Shown one piece after another: positions 38,301 to 54,622 of a stretch of DNA of 64,000 nucleotides. Numbering within the stretch: the stretch's first letter is position 1; each line of letters starts with the position of its first letter. The position numbers and the translations under genes were made by a program. The DNA is from Dryas octopetala (lineage: Eukaryota > Streptophyta > Magnoliopsida > Rosales > Rosaceae): contig OY992833.1 of the NCBI GenBank assembly GCA_963921425.1, positions 29,374,698 through 29,438,697 of the forward strand, in the 5' to 3' direction. Under the pieces are notes generated by a model that searched no databases, had not been told where the DNA came from, and saw nothing but the letters and a program-made list of their open reading frames with translations.

Positions 38301-41213
38301 ATGTTTCTCTTCTTTCAACCTTTCTCCTTCCATGCATTGTAATTCTTCCAATTTTTCTTTTTCTTCAACAATTTTTCTGAGCTCCCTGCTAACTTCAGCT
38401 CTCCTCTCATCCAAATCTTCCCACTCTTTCTCAAATTTTTCCCTCTCCTGCTTCAAATCTTCAGTTTCCTTCAAAAGCAACTCATTCCGAAGTCTATAAT
38501 TCTTAATCTCCTGCTGCAGTTCTGACTGCAAATGGAGGTGTTCTGACCTCTCCTTGTCGGTAATTACCTGTTTCTCTCTCTCGTCACGAATTTGCAGCTC
38601 CAGTTGAACATTTTCATCCTTTATCTTCTGAATTTCATCTTTAAGATTCTGAAAGCGGTCTAAATCAGAGAGTATTTTTTGCCTTTCCTCTTCTAACTTG
38701 TTCTCATCAACTTTGATGGCCTTCTCTTTCTCCTTCAGATTTTTCAACTTTGCTTCAAGTTCCTTAATTTTCTCCTTCAGCCTCTCTGATTTTTCATGCA
38801 ATGATTGTTCTCGCTTTAACAACATTTCTTCCCTGTGGTTGAATTCAGATTCCTTTTGTTCCACAGCATCTCTTTTGATAGTCAGTTCCTTGTCAAGAGA
38901 TTTCCTCCTTTCTCCCATTTCCAACTCAAACTCCTGCATTTTTGTATCAAGAATCGCCCTCTGCTTGTCGAGCAGCTCTTGAAGCTCCACCTGTAATAAA
39001 CCATAGACATACAAGGTATCAGACTTCTAGAACAATTGTATGACAATAAACATTCAACCTCCCTCCCTCCATTGAGAGCCATTTTCTGCACTCCAGTTTC
39101 TTTTCTGTTTTTTTACATTGGAATTAAAAGAAAAGAGATGTATCAGTATATTTGTATCAGTATATTTTCTGTTCCTCTCCTTTCCCATGTGATATTTTAT
39201 TATCTATTAATGTTTTAATGGTTATAAATATTTCTAATCTATTGGTGCTTGCTATGGATAAGTTTTTAGTAAGTGAATGCTATAATACATCATTGCATGC
39301 CAGAAGAATACTTTAGTATAACATTCAAACCAACTGTGACTCTAAATGTAAAAAACCGGCAGTAATTCCATATATGCATCAAAGTGATCCATAAATACTA
39401 TTTATGCATCAGAGTTGGGACTCACATTTTCTCGTAAACTTAGTTTTTCCTCCAATTCATGTAATTCCTTCTCCTTCATCTCTAAGATGTTTCTCACAGA
39501 ATCAGCTTCCTGCAACCAAATTAACATAACAGAAAAATAATGAACAAAACTGAAATTGTACTTGTTGAAAAAACTCATCTAGACAAGAGACACACCTTTT
39601 CCTTTGATATTAAGTCAGCTAGTCGTTTATTCACATCATCTTCCTTCTCTTTCAACGTCGTGTTTGAAAAATCAATCTTACTTTGCGCCTCTTCAAGGTC
39701 TTTCTCCTTTTTCTTAATAAGCATATCATTTTCATTTGCTTTTTCCTCTCTCTCGTTCAGAATTCTCCGAGTCTTGCATAGCCTCTCTTCCCCTTCTTGT
39801 AGCTTCCTCTCCTGCTCTAGCAAGTCTTCTCTTTGTATGTAAAAAGCTGCCTTGTGTGCCTCTCGCCTAATGACAATAACAAGTAAGATTTAATTTTAAA
39901 ATTCAAATGCACCAAACAATATGAATAAAATGATTATTAAAATAGACTATAATGATGGCAAACATTGAGTACACTCTGAATTAACATATCTGAAAGACAT
40001 GTCAGAAATAATTAAATGAAGACATTTTTCACTGACTAAATCATAAGTGACAAGATGTCTCACATTCAATAATAGAACAGAGGGGCTATATTTGTTAGGA
40101 ATGTGCACATCCTAAATGCAAGTATCTTGGGGTATAGAGCATACTCTGTACTTAACGAAAGGTGCTCCCTATGAAGAACATTTTCCCGTGTCTCCACCTC
40201 TTGCAATCTCATCTCCAACTCTGAACTTTTTCTGTTGACCTCAGCGAGCTTGGCTTCAGCAGCACAAAATTTTTGATTTGTCTCTAAAGATTTCTCTTCA
40301 ATTCCAACAAGTAATGCATTTGCATCAACCAACTTTGCCTCAGATGTAAGCTTCATTTGGGCATGCTCCTCGTGCATTTCCCGCAAAGCCTTCTCGAGCT
40401 GCAGTGATGAAATACATCCATATCCATAAATATAACCCAAAAACATCTACTATACGAATTGACAAAACAAGCCCAGTGGCTAGAAAGGGCATACAGAGTT
40501 GAAAGGTATCATACCTCAGCTACACACTGCTTCTCGGCTATCAATACTTTCCTCAAATTCTCCTCCCGCTTCTCTACTTCAGACATTGCAATTAAATGAG
40601 CAGACTTTTCCCGTTTAAGAATCTCTTGAGTTTCAGCCAAAGCTTGACTCAATTCTTTATGCTTTGAAGTCCACTCTTTCTTCTCAATCAGAAGAAGTCC
40701 CATATTATGCTGGTAATCAAAGAGCTGCCCAACAACAAATATATTAGAAGAGTAATATAAGGCAAAAAAAAAAATTTGCACACTTGCAAAAAGGTTGAAT
40801 CTTCATAAACTGCCCAGAAATTCTTAAAAACGGGTACCCAAAATTAACAATATGGAAATAACCCAGTGACCAGTATCAAATTAATCAAACAAAAATTTTG
40901 GGAAAAGAAAAGAAGACTGGTGACTAACCTCGGTTTTAAGCCTCTCTACCTTCTCGGAAAGCGCTTGGCGGTCCTTCCGCTCCATAGCCGCCTCATCAAG
41001 CAATCCAGCCTCCTTAAACCTCCTCCAATCGTCCATATCCCCTGTGCCCAAGTCCGGCGTCGTTTTGGGCCCGATTTCGCTCAGCGAACCCAATGGCGGC
41101 GGTGGACCGTCCACAAACGCCACGGCTTTACCCTTCGCAGCGTTCCTATGGTTCGAAAGCACGCCGCCGCTCCTCGGCGTTAGCGCCAGCGACTTTCTCT
41201 GCGGCGTGAACAT
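35314..41213 (-). CDS. CRWN1: CROWDED NUCLEI 1 / NMCP1 nuclear lamina-like coiled-coil protein
   Basis: Plant analogue of lamins, found at the inner nuclear periphery, setting nuclear size and shape and chromatin organisation. Eight exons with consistent phase: 41213-40929, 40724-40515, 40398-40145, 39866-39596, 39509-39426, 38990-36883, 35830-35629 and 35532-35314, giving 1210 residues (the Arabidopsis protein is about 1130). The start is the ATG at 41213 ([17 protein letters not shown]), with TPQRK and LTPRS as likely CDK sites known from this family. Residues about 70-760 are continuous coiled coil rich in E, K, Q and L. Basic nuclear-localisation patches occur in the tail ([17 protein letters not shown]). 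The C-terminus has the acidic stretch [12 protein letters not shown] and the conserved end [15 protein letters not shown]. The large 2.1-kb exon 6 is typical of the family. Long frames on the plus strand here are shadows of low-complexity coding sequence. Confidence 0.95.
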
Positions 41214-43019
41214 CACGATTTCTCACGGCGAAACCCTAATTCCGTCCCCCAAATTGTCGCAGAATTATTATTCATATAACGAAAATGGAACACAGAGGAA
41301 ATAGCAAATATTTGGCTTTCTTGAAAACCCTAACTCCAGATGTCCGTACAACGGCTATTTGATTTTTTTCAGTGCTCTGAGTTTGAGAATGCAAGCGAGT
41401 TTGAGGGGAAACCACGCTCGCCTTCCTTTGTTTTGGTTTTCTGTTTTCGGCTTGCGGTTTTTAATCACGACAGTGAGTTCGAATTTTTGCGGAAGGGTAT
41501 TTCTGTCATTGTACTAGTGTTTTCCGTTACCTGGCAAATTTTTTATTCATATTTCTAATTTCCTTTTTTATCTGGATATTTCTATTTCTTTTCATTCATC
41601 ACCACCTAAGCTAATCTTATAAATTTGCTATGTCATTCAACTAAAATACACTTTATTTAAATCATATATCAGAAATTTGCATTGTCCCTCTCAAAAGAAA
41701 AAAAGAAAATTTTTGTCATTTTATTTGAACCTATAGTTAGACGATCTATGTAGAAAATAAGAACCAATTATATTGAAAAGTAAAACCTTTAATTAAAATT
41801 TTCTTATTTATTCTCTATTTGTAACTAAAGAAAAAAGATTATGATTCAGTCCTCTTGTAATACGACCAACCAAAAAGACAAATACAAAATAGAACATGTT
41901 GTAAATTTTATTTCTAAAAATTATAGTAGCAACCTTTATATTAAAAGTGTAGGGGTCAATCCACATATAGATTTAAATTAGTCTAAATTAAGCACGACTC
42001 TCATCCTTAAAGAAGAGAGGGGAAGATCAATGTCGAAAGAGGCAAAATCTTAGTTGGACAAGGGATTGACACATGTCGTTTAACATTGTTTTTGTCATTA
42101 ACAAAAAGTTTCAATTTTCAAATAAAAAACTGTTAATATCTTATTATGATAAAAAAAAAAAAATCATAAGTTAAGGTTTTCACACTAAGAAAATAAAAGA
42201 AAATATGGCCAATGACTGGTCCGTTTAAGACACAACACAAACACGACACGAACACAACATAAAAGTACAAATGAACTCATCTTATTTGTATGTTAATTTG
42301 CCTACATATTAAAAGCTTTTGTTAATTAGCACCCAAAGATAAACTTGCAAGCATTACACATACATCATACCGGCTTCGCTCCAAAATTGGTACTACTTCT
42401 ATAGAGCAAGGTTCATGGTGGCGACTATTTGCCGTTGTCGTATCTACTAATAAAAAGACCAAAAAAGAATAAAGAACATGATTACAATTCTTCGTGTTTA
42501 AGAATAAGTATGATGTATTAGTATGTGGGTAATTAAACATGACATTCATGGTTAAGGGACAATATAAAATTTATATTCGTTATTATGTAAGAAAATTATT
42601 TATTTTAATTGTGCCTTGTTCTAAACTTCTAATATGTACAATAACAAAAAGAAAGAAAATTAATATAAACAAATTAACTCATACAATAACTCAAATCCAT
42701 AGATTTGAATTTTAGGGTATTCCAAAATGTTCAAAAGACCAACCAAAATTTTAAGGCAAATTTTGTTTTTTAGAGAAATCCCACAAATTTGGTTTACGGT
42801 TTGAGTGTGGTGGAGTAGTTATTCGGTTATTCCTATATTTATTAGATTGAATCTATCTTAATCATATTTATATAAAATTTAAAATAATTAATTCACCAAC
42901 CATTTTATGTTATTATCCATCTTTCTTGCTTTTTTCTCTTCACTGAGTAAAAAAATACTGATTTTTTTATTGTGCAATAGAAAATTCCTTCTGCTGCGTG
43001 CTTTGCGTCCCCCAAAATG

Positions 43020-43620
43020 CTAGTTACCATACAATGTGATACTCGCTTGCACCAAAATACTAGTTACCATACAATGTGATACTCGCTTGCACCAAAATGT
43101 TAGTTACCATAAAATGTGATGCTCGTTTGTGTCAAAAAGCTAGTTACCATATAATGTAATGCTTGCGCGCGCCAAAAAATTAGTTACTATGGAATGTTTG
43201 CTCAATCACACCAAAAGGCTAGTTACTATAAAATGTGATGCTCACTTGTGCCAAAAGGCTAGTCACTATAGAATTTGATGCTCGCTTGCGTTGCGTCAAA
43301 AGGCTAGTTACCATAGAATTTAATGCTCGCTTGCGTCAAAACGCCAGTTACCATAAATTGTATTGCTTGTTTGCGTTAAAAGGTTAGTATAAAATGTGTG
43401 CTTGCTCGTGTTATAGAATTTTTTATCATAGAATATAATATTTGTTCACGCTAAATGACTAATTACCATATATAATTTAATGCTCGCTCGAGCCAAAGTT
43501 TAGTTACTTTAAATTAGAATTGTGTGCTTGCTCAATGTCATACTCGCTCTTATGCCAAAAGATTTGTTAGCATAGAATATGATACTTCGCTCGCGCAAAA
43601 ATTGCTAGTTACCAGATATG
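43020..43620 (+). repeat. 40-bp minisatellite upstream of DCP5
   Basis: Units open with CTAGTTACCATA and close with GCTCGCTTGCACCAAAA or similar, period 40 bases. The two leftmost units (43020-43059 and 43060-43099) are almost identical. Units then diverge steadily to the right, with a 5-base expansion in the seventh (about 43259-43303) and loss of regular spacing after about 43380; the last recognisable pieces end near 43620. About nine clear and five decayed copies. There are no spacers, so this is not a CRISPR-like array. Confidence 0.9.
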
Positions 43621-43755
43621 TGCATAGATCGTAGTCTGGAACAAATCACCATATCCTCGGGACAGCGACTACAACTCATTTTGCTAAACTATAATGGGTA
43701 ATTTCGTAATTCAGCATTGGACGATTCTCCAGCAACCCAGCAAGTCACCCTATTC

Positions 43756-43794
43756 AAACCCAACTGAGTGGCCAAAAAAAAAAAAAACCCAACT
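43756..43794 (+). mobile_element. Micro-insertion AGTGGCC(A)10 with 11-bp target duplication
   Basis: AAACCCAACTG occurs at 43756-43766 and 43784-43794. Between them is AGTGGCC plus 10 A, the same stub as at 6688-6707, 37 kb away in a different target. It lies about 290 bases upstream of the DCP5 start codon. Confidence 0.7.
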
Positions 43795-44083
43795 GCGATT
43801 CCTCGTTTACTAAACAAGTATAATATGGACCTCTTTCTCCCCAAATTCAACCAAAAAGACCAACAAGTCCGAGACCGATCCATGTGTCCTTTTGCCATTG
43901 GCCAACTCATTATTATTCGTTAAATTACCTAAAACGCAAAAAATTGTAGGTATTAAATAGGTGGATCTCCCTCTTTTCCACGAACAGCAAACCGATAATC
44001 TCAAAGCCACCCCCAAAACCAAAACCCTACTCTCTCTCCCTCCCTCTCGAATCTGTATGTGTTAGAGTTTGAAATCAGAGGCC

Positions 44084-48556
<4,473 letters not shown>

Positions 48557-49485
48557 TTGGCACTTGGTCTTCTGGAAGTTTTTATGTTGGGTAAAAACCC
48601 AATGCCCCATCGGCCCACAAGAACAACAAACAGATTTGGGGCTGTGCTAATGTTTTCTTTATTTTAACTTGTCCAGAAAATAAATAGAAGGAAATATGTT
48701 TTTTAGCTTCAAATTGTGTTTTATCTGTTTCCCCTGATTTAACAGTCCTTTTATTGACCTAATCAAGAAGCACCGAATTTTATTTTAGTTAAAGAAAACT
48801 TTGTATACTCGTGAGGCATGAGTTTAGATTTTTGCCGCCATTGTATTTTGTTTTTGGATGCAATCGAGGCACTCCGTTGTTTGCTATGGGCTTTAAAATG
48901 ATCACATAATATTGGCATTGGAAAATTGAAGCTGGAAAATTTGGCATGGGGTTGTTGAGGGCTTGCAGATATTACTGGTTAAGTCTATCAGATTGAAGAT
49001 TTAAGAGATGCAGTTTTTAATGATGGGGCTTGTCTTATGGTTGCCCCGGCGAGACTTCAGCTTTGCCAACTGGCAAGAAACTATCAGTCACTAAACAAGT
49101 CCTAGACTGCCCTCTTGTATGGCAATTCATTTAACAGTTAAGAACTTTTCAGATAGAAAACGTTTAGACCCTGGATCCGTTTGAGGAATCCGTTTAGGGA
49201 TTTGCATGCATGATTCAAGTCCAAGTTGAATTTGGATTCTCTACTTGTATAAGTCATGATGAGATCACCAGACAGTAACTTGCTTTCATTGCAGTGCTTA
49301 ATTAAACATTGTCCAAATACTTAAAGCGATTAAATTTGCACGGCATGAGAAACAAAGCTCTTCTTCAAATTTTGGTAGACCTGTAACAAAAACGACCTGT
49401 AACAAAAACCCACCACAGTCCTCAGAGTCACAGACCATCAATAAGGAAAATGCTTTGGGCATATGCATATATAATACCCAGATCA
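48557..49485. other. Convergent spacer between DCP5 and the dioxygenase gene
   Basis: Holds the 3' UTRs of both convergent genes. 49341-49460, next to the dioxygenase stop codon, has a diverged partial copy at about 52598-52700. Nothing else found. Confidence 0.6.
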
Positions 49486-51439
49486 CTACTTGCATGTGGC
49501 AACCAAGACTCTCCTGGGAGGAAGAGAAGGCCTTCTTCCATGGAGCAAAGCCAAGTTATCAAAGAAGAGAACATCACCCTTCTCCCACTTAAATTGGATA
49601 CTTTCTTCTTCAATTATCTCCTCACATCTCTTCACCACATTTTCTGGAATCTCCGTTCCGTCAGCCATCATGGCAGAGCTGTGCTCCTTCCCATGCATGC
49701 CTACAAGTGTGTTGAACCACATTCTCCTTCCTTTTCTTCCTTCAAACACCTTCGTTAGTGACCTTGGCCCCAATATCGTCTTGATTGCACCATCTGGTAG
49801 CCACTCCACGTCCATGCCTAAAGCATTAGCCCTGCAGTCAACATATATTTTTGTTATTTCGTATATTTAGATCAACATCTTCATTAATAACCTTAGGCCT
49901 TAGTTATCAAGTCTTTCTGTTGTTTTTCTTTTGTTTACATTGGAAGGGATCCAACTTTTATGTACATACCTTCTCTCAGCTTCTGCACGGTCTGATGTGC
50001 CAAAAGCATCCTCCCAACCCCTACCCCTCATAGAACCTGTACTGTTCTTACTAAGAGCTGTGAAACTGTACTTCAAGCCATTTGCATCCATTTCTTCTAC
50101 AGTTTCTGGGAACTCCTTCAGCATCTTTTCTGTTACTCGGAAGCTTGGAACAAAGGGTGTTTCTCCACCTTCCGGTGGTGGTGTCTCACAGAATAGGATC
50201 ACTTTTTTAGGATATTCCTTAATCTGGTTAATTAATTAGTTACACAGTAAAAGTAATGTTAAATATTAAGAACAGCTTATTAATTTGCAGATGCCAATAT
50301 TGGGTCAACTCTTTGGAGTAAAATTATATGTTTGAAGCGTAAGGTAACTGAGATTAGGTGACAAAGTGTGCATGATTGTTTTACTTTTTGAATACATAGT
50401 ATAATGGATGAATGATGTTAGGGTGCAAGAATTAATTGCTTAATCCTTTACATCATCACAGAACGCCCCACTAGTATATGTGGTGCATAACAAATTTGAC
50501 ATAATATGATATACTAGTTGATATTAGGTTGGACTGAGTTTATGTTTGACTTAGCTTAAAGAATTCAGTCAAAAATGTGTTATTGACTCAACTCAATTAA
50601 GAATGCATGGTAGTTAATATCTCTGATTCTGATCTCTCTCTTGGCAAGGCAGGGGAGGAAAGCAACTGACCAAGTATCACATTCTATTATAGGCTTATTA
50701 ATTGGTCATCAAACAGTGATCTCATCAAAGAATCTAACAATTGATGTTGTATTAGTATTACTTCTTGGTGATCGGTCAGATTTGAAAAATTGTAGATTCA
50801 GTCTTTTGTTGGTTCTAAGAAAGTTAGAAGAACTGAAGAGTTTCCTATGATATCATTACTTATGAAGAGTTTGCTGAAAAGAAGAGTATAGATTAATTTT
50901 GCTGCTATCTAACACACCTAATAACAAAATAGATCACACACTCAGCTACTGACTTTGCAGCTAACAAACAGCAAGAAGGGCATTAATTATCTGATGTTCT
51001 TGGCATAATAAGGTAGCATTTCAATTAAGTAAACAAGCTTAATTTCTTAAAAGTGTAATATATATGCGCTTACCAACACCATCTCATGGTGATAGTATAT
51101 GAATTCTGAAAGAGGTCCTTCATTGGCAGTCCATACTCGCTTGTGCACATGTGTCCGAGGTGCCGGCCCAACATAACGAATATCATCCCAGCCGAATGTT
51201 TCGACGATATCGTTGAACTCCTCTGCATTCTTTACATCGAAACCCCTAAGGAGGACTGCACTGTTCTTGATAATCATCTGCTCAAACCAGTCCTTGTTCT
51301 TCTTCAAAGCCAAAATAAGGGACTCCACATCATTCTCATTGGCTTCTGTAGGTTGCAGCACTAGTGGCATGGTTTCACCATCCACCACCTTTTGCCCTTC
51401 ACATTTTCCCACTTTGAAGTACTTGCTCAAGTGTTCCAT
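49486..51439 (-). CDS. TauD/TfdA-type Fe(II)/2-oxoglutarate dioxygenase (clavaminate synthase-like)
   Basis: Three exons: 51439-51074, 50223-49970 and 49831-49486, total 321 residues, close to Arabidopsis At3g21360 (about 330), whose substrate is, to my knowledge, unknown. The cupin-fold metal site is visible: H117-x-E119 in YYHHEMVL (exon 1 end) and distal H304 in LALLHGRRP, with R313/R314 after it as the likely 2-oxoglutarate anchor. Other conserved blocks are AVLLRGFDV (about 60-70), PPPEGGETPFVPS and WEKGDVLFFDN. The start is the ATG at 51439 (MEHLSKYFKVGKC). No targeting signal is evident, so it is probably cytosolic. It could oxidise a small sulfonate, aryloxy or amino-acid-like compound; the sequence does not say which. 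Confidence 0.92.
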
Positions 51440-52597
51440 AATCTCTCTTTCTGTCTCTATAATCTATTCCTCTGTGTTTATGTGGTTTATGAGGAGCTGA
51501 GTTTGAATGCGGGTATATGTAGTAGTGGTGGCCGGGAAGATGGTTTGCTAGCTGGCTACTTCGTATGGATGGTATCCAATGGACAGATTTAGTCTATTTG
51601 TCATGACTATTTTTAGATTCTTTGTATGTCGTATTGTGTGAAGTTTTGTGAATTTCTTGGGCTAATTATGATTGGGGAGGGAGGTAGTGAGGTACCTCAA
51701 ATTTTGAGACTTTTCTTATAAAAATGTGTGACTACTAAGTCAGCTACTCCCAAACTACTATATGAAATACAAAAACATAAATATATATATATACTTAGGG
51801 GGGCTTAGGCAGATAATTAACAATTAATAAAAGCTGCAATGTCTGAGCCTTGGACATCAACGCGTTCATTAATTTTCAATGGAGCTTCTTTACCAGGGTT
51901 TAGCCGTCCAACTTATCCATGAGTACCAGAGCCATATAGTAAAACAAAAATGAATTATGAAAGAACAAAGAAAATAAACCATTACTTGTTCTTTGTTATG
52001 TAATATTAGATTATTAGGTAGCACACTAACATTGGTTTCATATACATGGAACATTTTGTCCATTTAATACAAGCTCATAGCAGACAGAGCTAGCTTTGTC
52101 TGATTTGTAACTTCATTGTTTTAACTTTAACCCCAATGCTTCTCTATCTTTGAAAGCCTTGATATATACGTGAATATTACTACCTTGGTTGTCAGACGTT
52201 ATGGGCTAAGCAAACTGCTAACCTACAGAAGCAAGTTGACAAATCTCTGCCTAGGAGTAATCTAAGCCGGCCTTGCATATCATTAGTCAAGTCACAATGA
52301 CCACATTCATTATGATAAGAGACAAAACGGGAGTAATTAGTAACTTCACCACCAAATTAAGCTTGCTTTGGGTTTTAATCAGTACATGAACCTCCTGTGA
52401 CCAGTTTCTGTCCTATGCATTTGAGCCTTGTCCGGTTGACATGATCATTTCAATTTCATCCCTGCTTATACTCCACTTGGCAATTTGATAGGCTATGGAT
52501 CAGAAAGGTAATTCTTTGAGTGCTAATTGGCAGGCAAAGTCATGTGGAGGCTTCTATTTTTCTTGCAGGTAGCTGCAGGCAACACTTTTCTACTGTG

Positions 52598-52700
52598 ACA
52601 GGAGTAAACAAAGCTCTTCTTCAAATTTTGGTAGACTTGCAAAAGGGCATGCCCCAACAAAAACCCACCACACACCATCAATGACGAAAATGCTTTGAGT
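52598..52700 (-). pseudogene. Relic of the dioxygenase 3' flank
   Basis: CAAAGCTCTTCTTCAAATTT, TTGGTAGAC, CAAAAACCCACCACA and ACCATCAAT-GA-GAAAATGCTTTG match 49350-49455, the sequence just 3' of the dioxygenase stop codon, in the same orientation. Only about 105 bases survive and none of it is coding, so this is the trace of a lost duplicate or a local copying event. Confidence 0.65.
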
Positions 52701-53425
52701 CATTTTGACAGAATCAATTGACAGTTCCTTCTAATCAAGGGTGGATATGTAGCATATTCTGACAGGCAGGTGATCATTGGCTTGAAATATCTGTAAGGGT
52801 TGTCCAAGCATTACCTTTGGACAAGTCAGGCACAAAAGTGCAAGGTGTTGCCATGGCAATCTTTAATTTCAACTCAAAATAAACTAATCTTGTTTTGACT
52901 AAATCGCTTATTATTAAGTGTTATTAAGTAATTTACATCATTACCACAGAATGGTAATTCAAAGTGGACAAAGTCATTACTGAGTGACATAGCACTAATA
53001 TACATGATATGCAATTTTGGAAAGAAATCAGGTGGTCTTGGTTAAATTAGGACCAAAGTGTTCCATTAAGATTTAGACAACTCAACAGATGAACACCTAA
53101 TTTATACATTTTGTCTGTACCACATATCAACTCGTATTTTATAGATTGTTGTCTGTTACCGCATGACATATCAACAATAGACAAACTCACACATAAATAA
53201 TGGACAAAGTCACTCTGCATAAATCCAGGGTTATTGAAAAATTTCTGCATCACGTGCGTAGTAGCAAACACTCAATAGATTAGACTAAAACAGAGATTAA
53301 AACAAAGAAGAGTCAAACACTCAAACAGTTTTAATGACCGTAGTGCCGGGAGTAATTTAAGTGCCTCTCACTCAATTCTATGAAGTTTTTTGTGTATTGG
53401 ACCGTTAAGTGTTCTGAACCAAGTA

Positions 53426-54286
53426 CTATATAATTGAGTGCAGTTTTGTTCATCCTGTTTAACTCATGTGTATGCTCACCTCTTATTTAAAAAATTGACA
53501 TGTGTTTAAAAATACAACAATGAGTTAACCCCTTATATTTAATTATTACTCAATAATAAACAATACATATAAAACATTTTAAAATATTTAAAACTTCAAA
53601 ATTAAAAAAAAAAAAAAACTTAAGAAAACCCATAGACCACCCACGTGTGCATCTCCCCACCAACCCCCGCCCCTTATTCTTCCTTCTCCTCCTTCCTCAT
53701 CCCAGACCTTCTGCAACTAAACCCCAAAGTCAGGTCATCACCGATCCAAAAAAAGAACCCAAAGCCCAAAACTTTAGCCCTCTCACATCTCCTTCCTTAC
53801 ATGTTTTTTTTCCTCTACCCAAAACAAAAACAACCACAATGGTTTTTATCTTTATAATTAGGTAGAAAGCACATTGAATTTTAGAAGCATATACCTTTTT
53901 TTTTTTTTTTGGTCATAAGGAAACTGAATCTGAATCTACCTTTCATATAAGGCTCATGTCATCAGACTCATCACCAATTGAAAAAGAGAACCCAAAGCCC
54001 AAAACTTGGGGTTTAGTTGCAGAAGGTCTGGAATGAGGAAGGAGAAGAAGGAAGAAGGAAGAAGGAAGAAGGAAGAAGGGGGGGGGGGGGTGGAGGCTAG
54101 TGGGGAGATGCACACGTGGGTGAGCTATGGGTTTTCTTAAGTTTATTTTTTTTTAATTTTGAAGTTTTAAATATTTTTAAATATTTTATATGAATTGTTT
54201 ATTGTAGAATAATAATTAAGGGATTACTCATGTTATATTTTTAAACATATAACAAGGGAAGAGCAAAACTGCTCTCCTATATCATT
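53426..54286. mobile_element. Long-TIR (Mutator-like) element with 10-bp target duplication
   Basis: CTATATAATT (53426-53435) and CTATATCATT (54277-54286) flank 841 bases. The ends are inverted: GAGTGCAGTTTTGTTCATCC at the left against GAGAGCAGTTTTGCTCTTCC read from the right. Arms of about 230-290 bases continue through AATATTTAAAACTTC, CACGTGTGCATCTCCCCAC and GACCTTCTGCAACTAAACCCC. The right arm carries a GAAGGAA repeat and a 12-G run (about 54040-54091). No transposase. One mismatch in the target duplication and arm indels suggest an older insertion than the element at 29.2 kb. Confidence 0.8.
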
Positions 54287-54622
54287 TAAGAAAGCATCTT
54301 AATTTACTCCAAATAATGTTGAAACAAGACACATAAACGTGCCAAACTCAATTTTATCCGTAACAGAGATTATAAAGAGCAAACAGAGAATTAATAATAA
54401 GATATAAATTATATAATCCAAAGGTAACCTCTAAAAAAAAATTGATCTAGTGGGACAGTCTGAGTAAATGCAACTTTTTCCGCATAAAGAATTTCAAAAA
54501 GGAAATTCCTTTACTCAAAATGGGTAGCACCAGTGTAGATCTAGAGCTCAGCTGTCGGTAGATAAAAGGCTTCTACCACTTAACACTGTGACTGAGCTTG
54601 GAGTTTTGGTACTGCATAAACC

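Larger units (their letters stand above)
41214..44083. other. Divergent spacer between CRWN1 and DCP5
   Basis: Both flanking genes point away from it, so both promoters lie here. 41700-42960 is AT-rich without genes; a patch at 42215-42290 (ACACAAACACGACACGAAC) resembles degraded repeat sequence. 43020-43620 is the minisatellite listed below. The last 450 bases are the DCP5 promoter, ending in a CTCTCTC-rich leader at about 44030-44048. Confidence 0.6.
51440..54622. other. Spacer between the dioxygenase and cytochrome b561 genes
   Basis: No gene supported. It contains a remnant of the dioxygenase 3' region (52598-52700) and a long-TIR element (53436-54276), listed separately. The last 300 bases are the cytochrome b561 promoter; GATAAAAGG at about 54560 is a possible weak TATA box about 60 bases before the ATG. 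Confidence 0.55.

Noticed and set aside
43020-43620. Regular repeat array, considered as CRISPR-like
   Set aside because: Units are head-to-tail with no unique spacers, and the genome is plant nuclear DNA.
53880-53940. Poly(T)-GGTCA block, considered as another micro-insertion
   Set aside because: The stub resembles TGACC(A)n on the minus strand, but no direct repeat flanks it.
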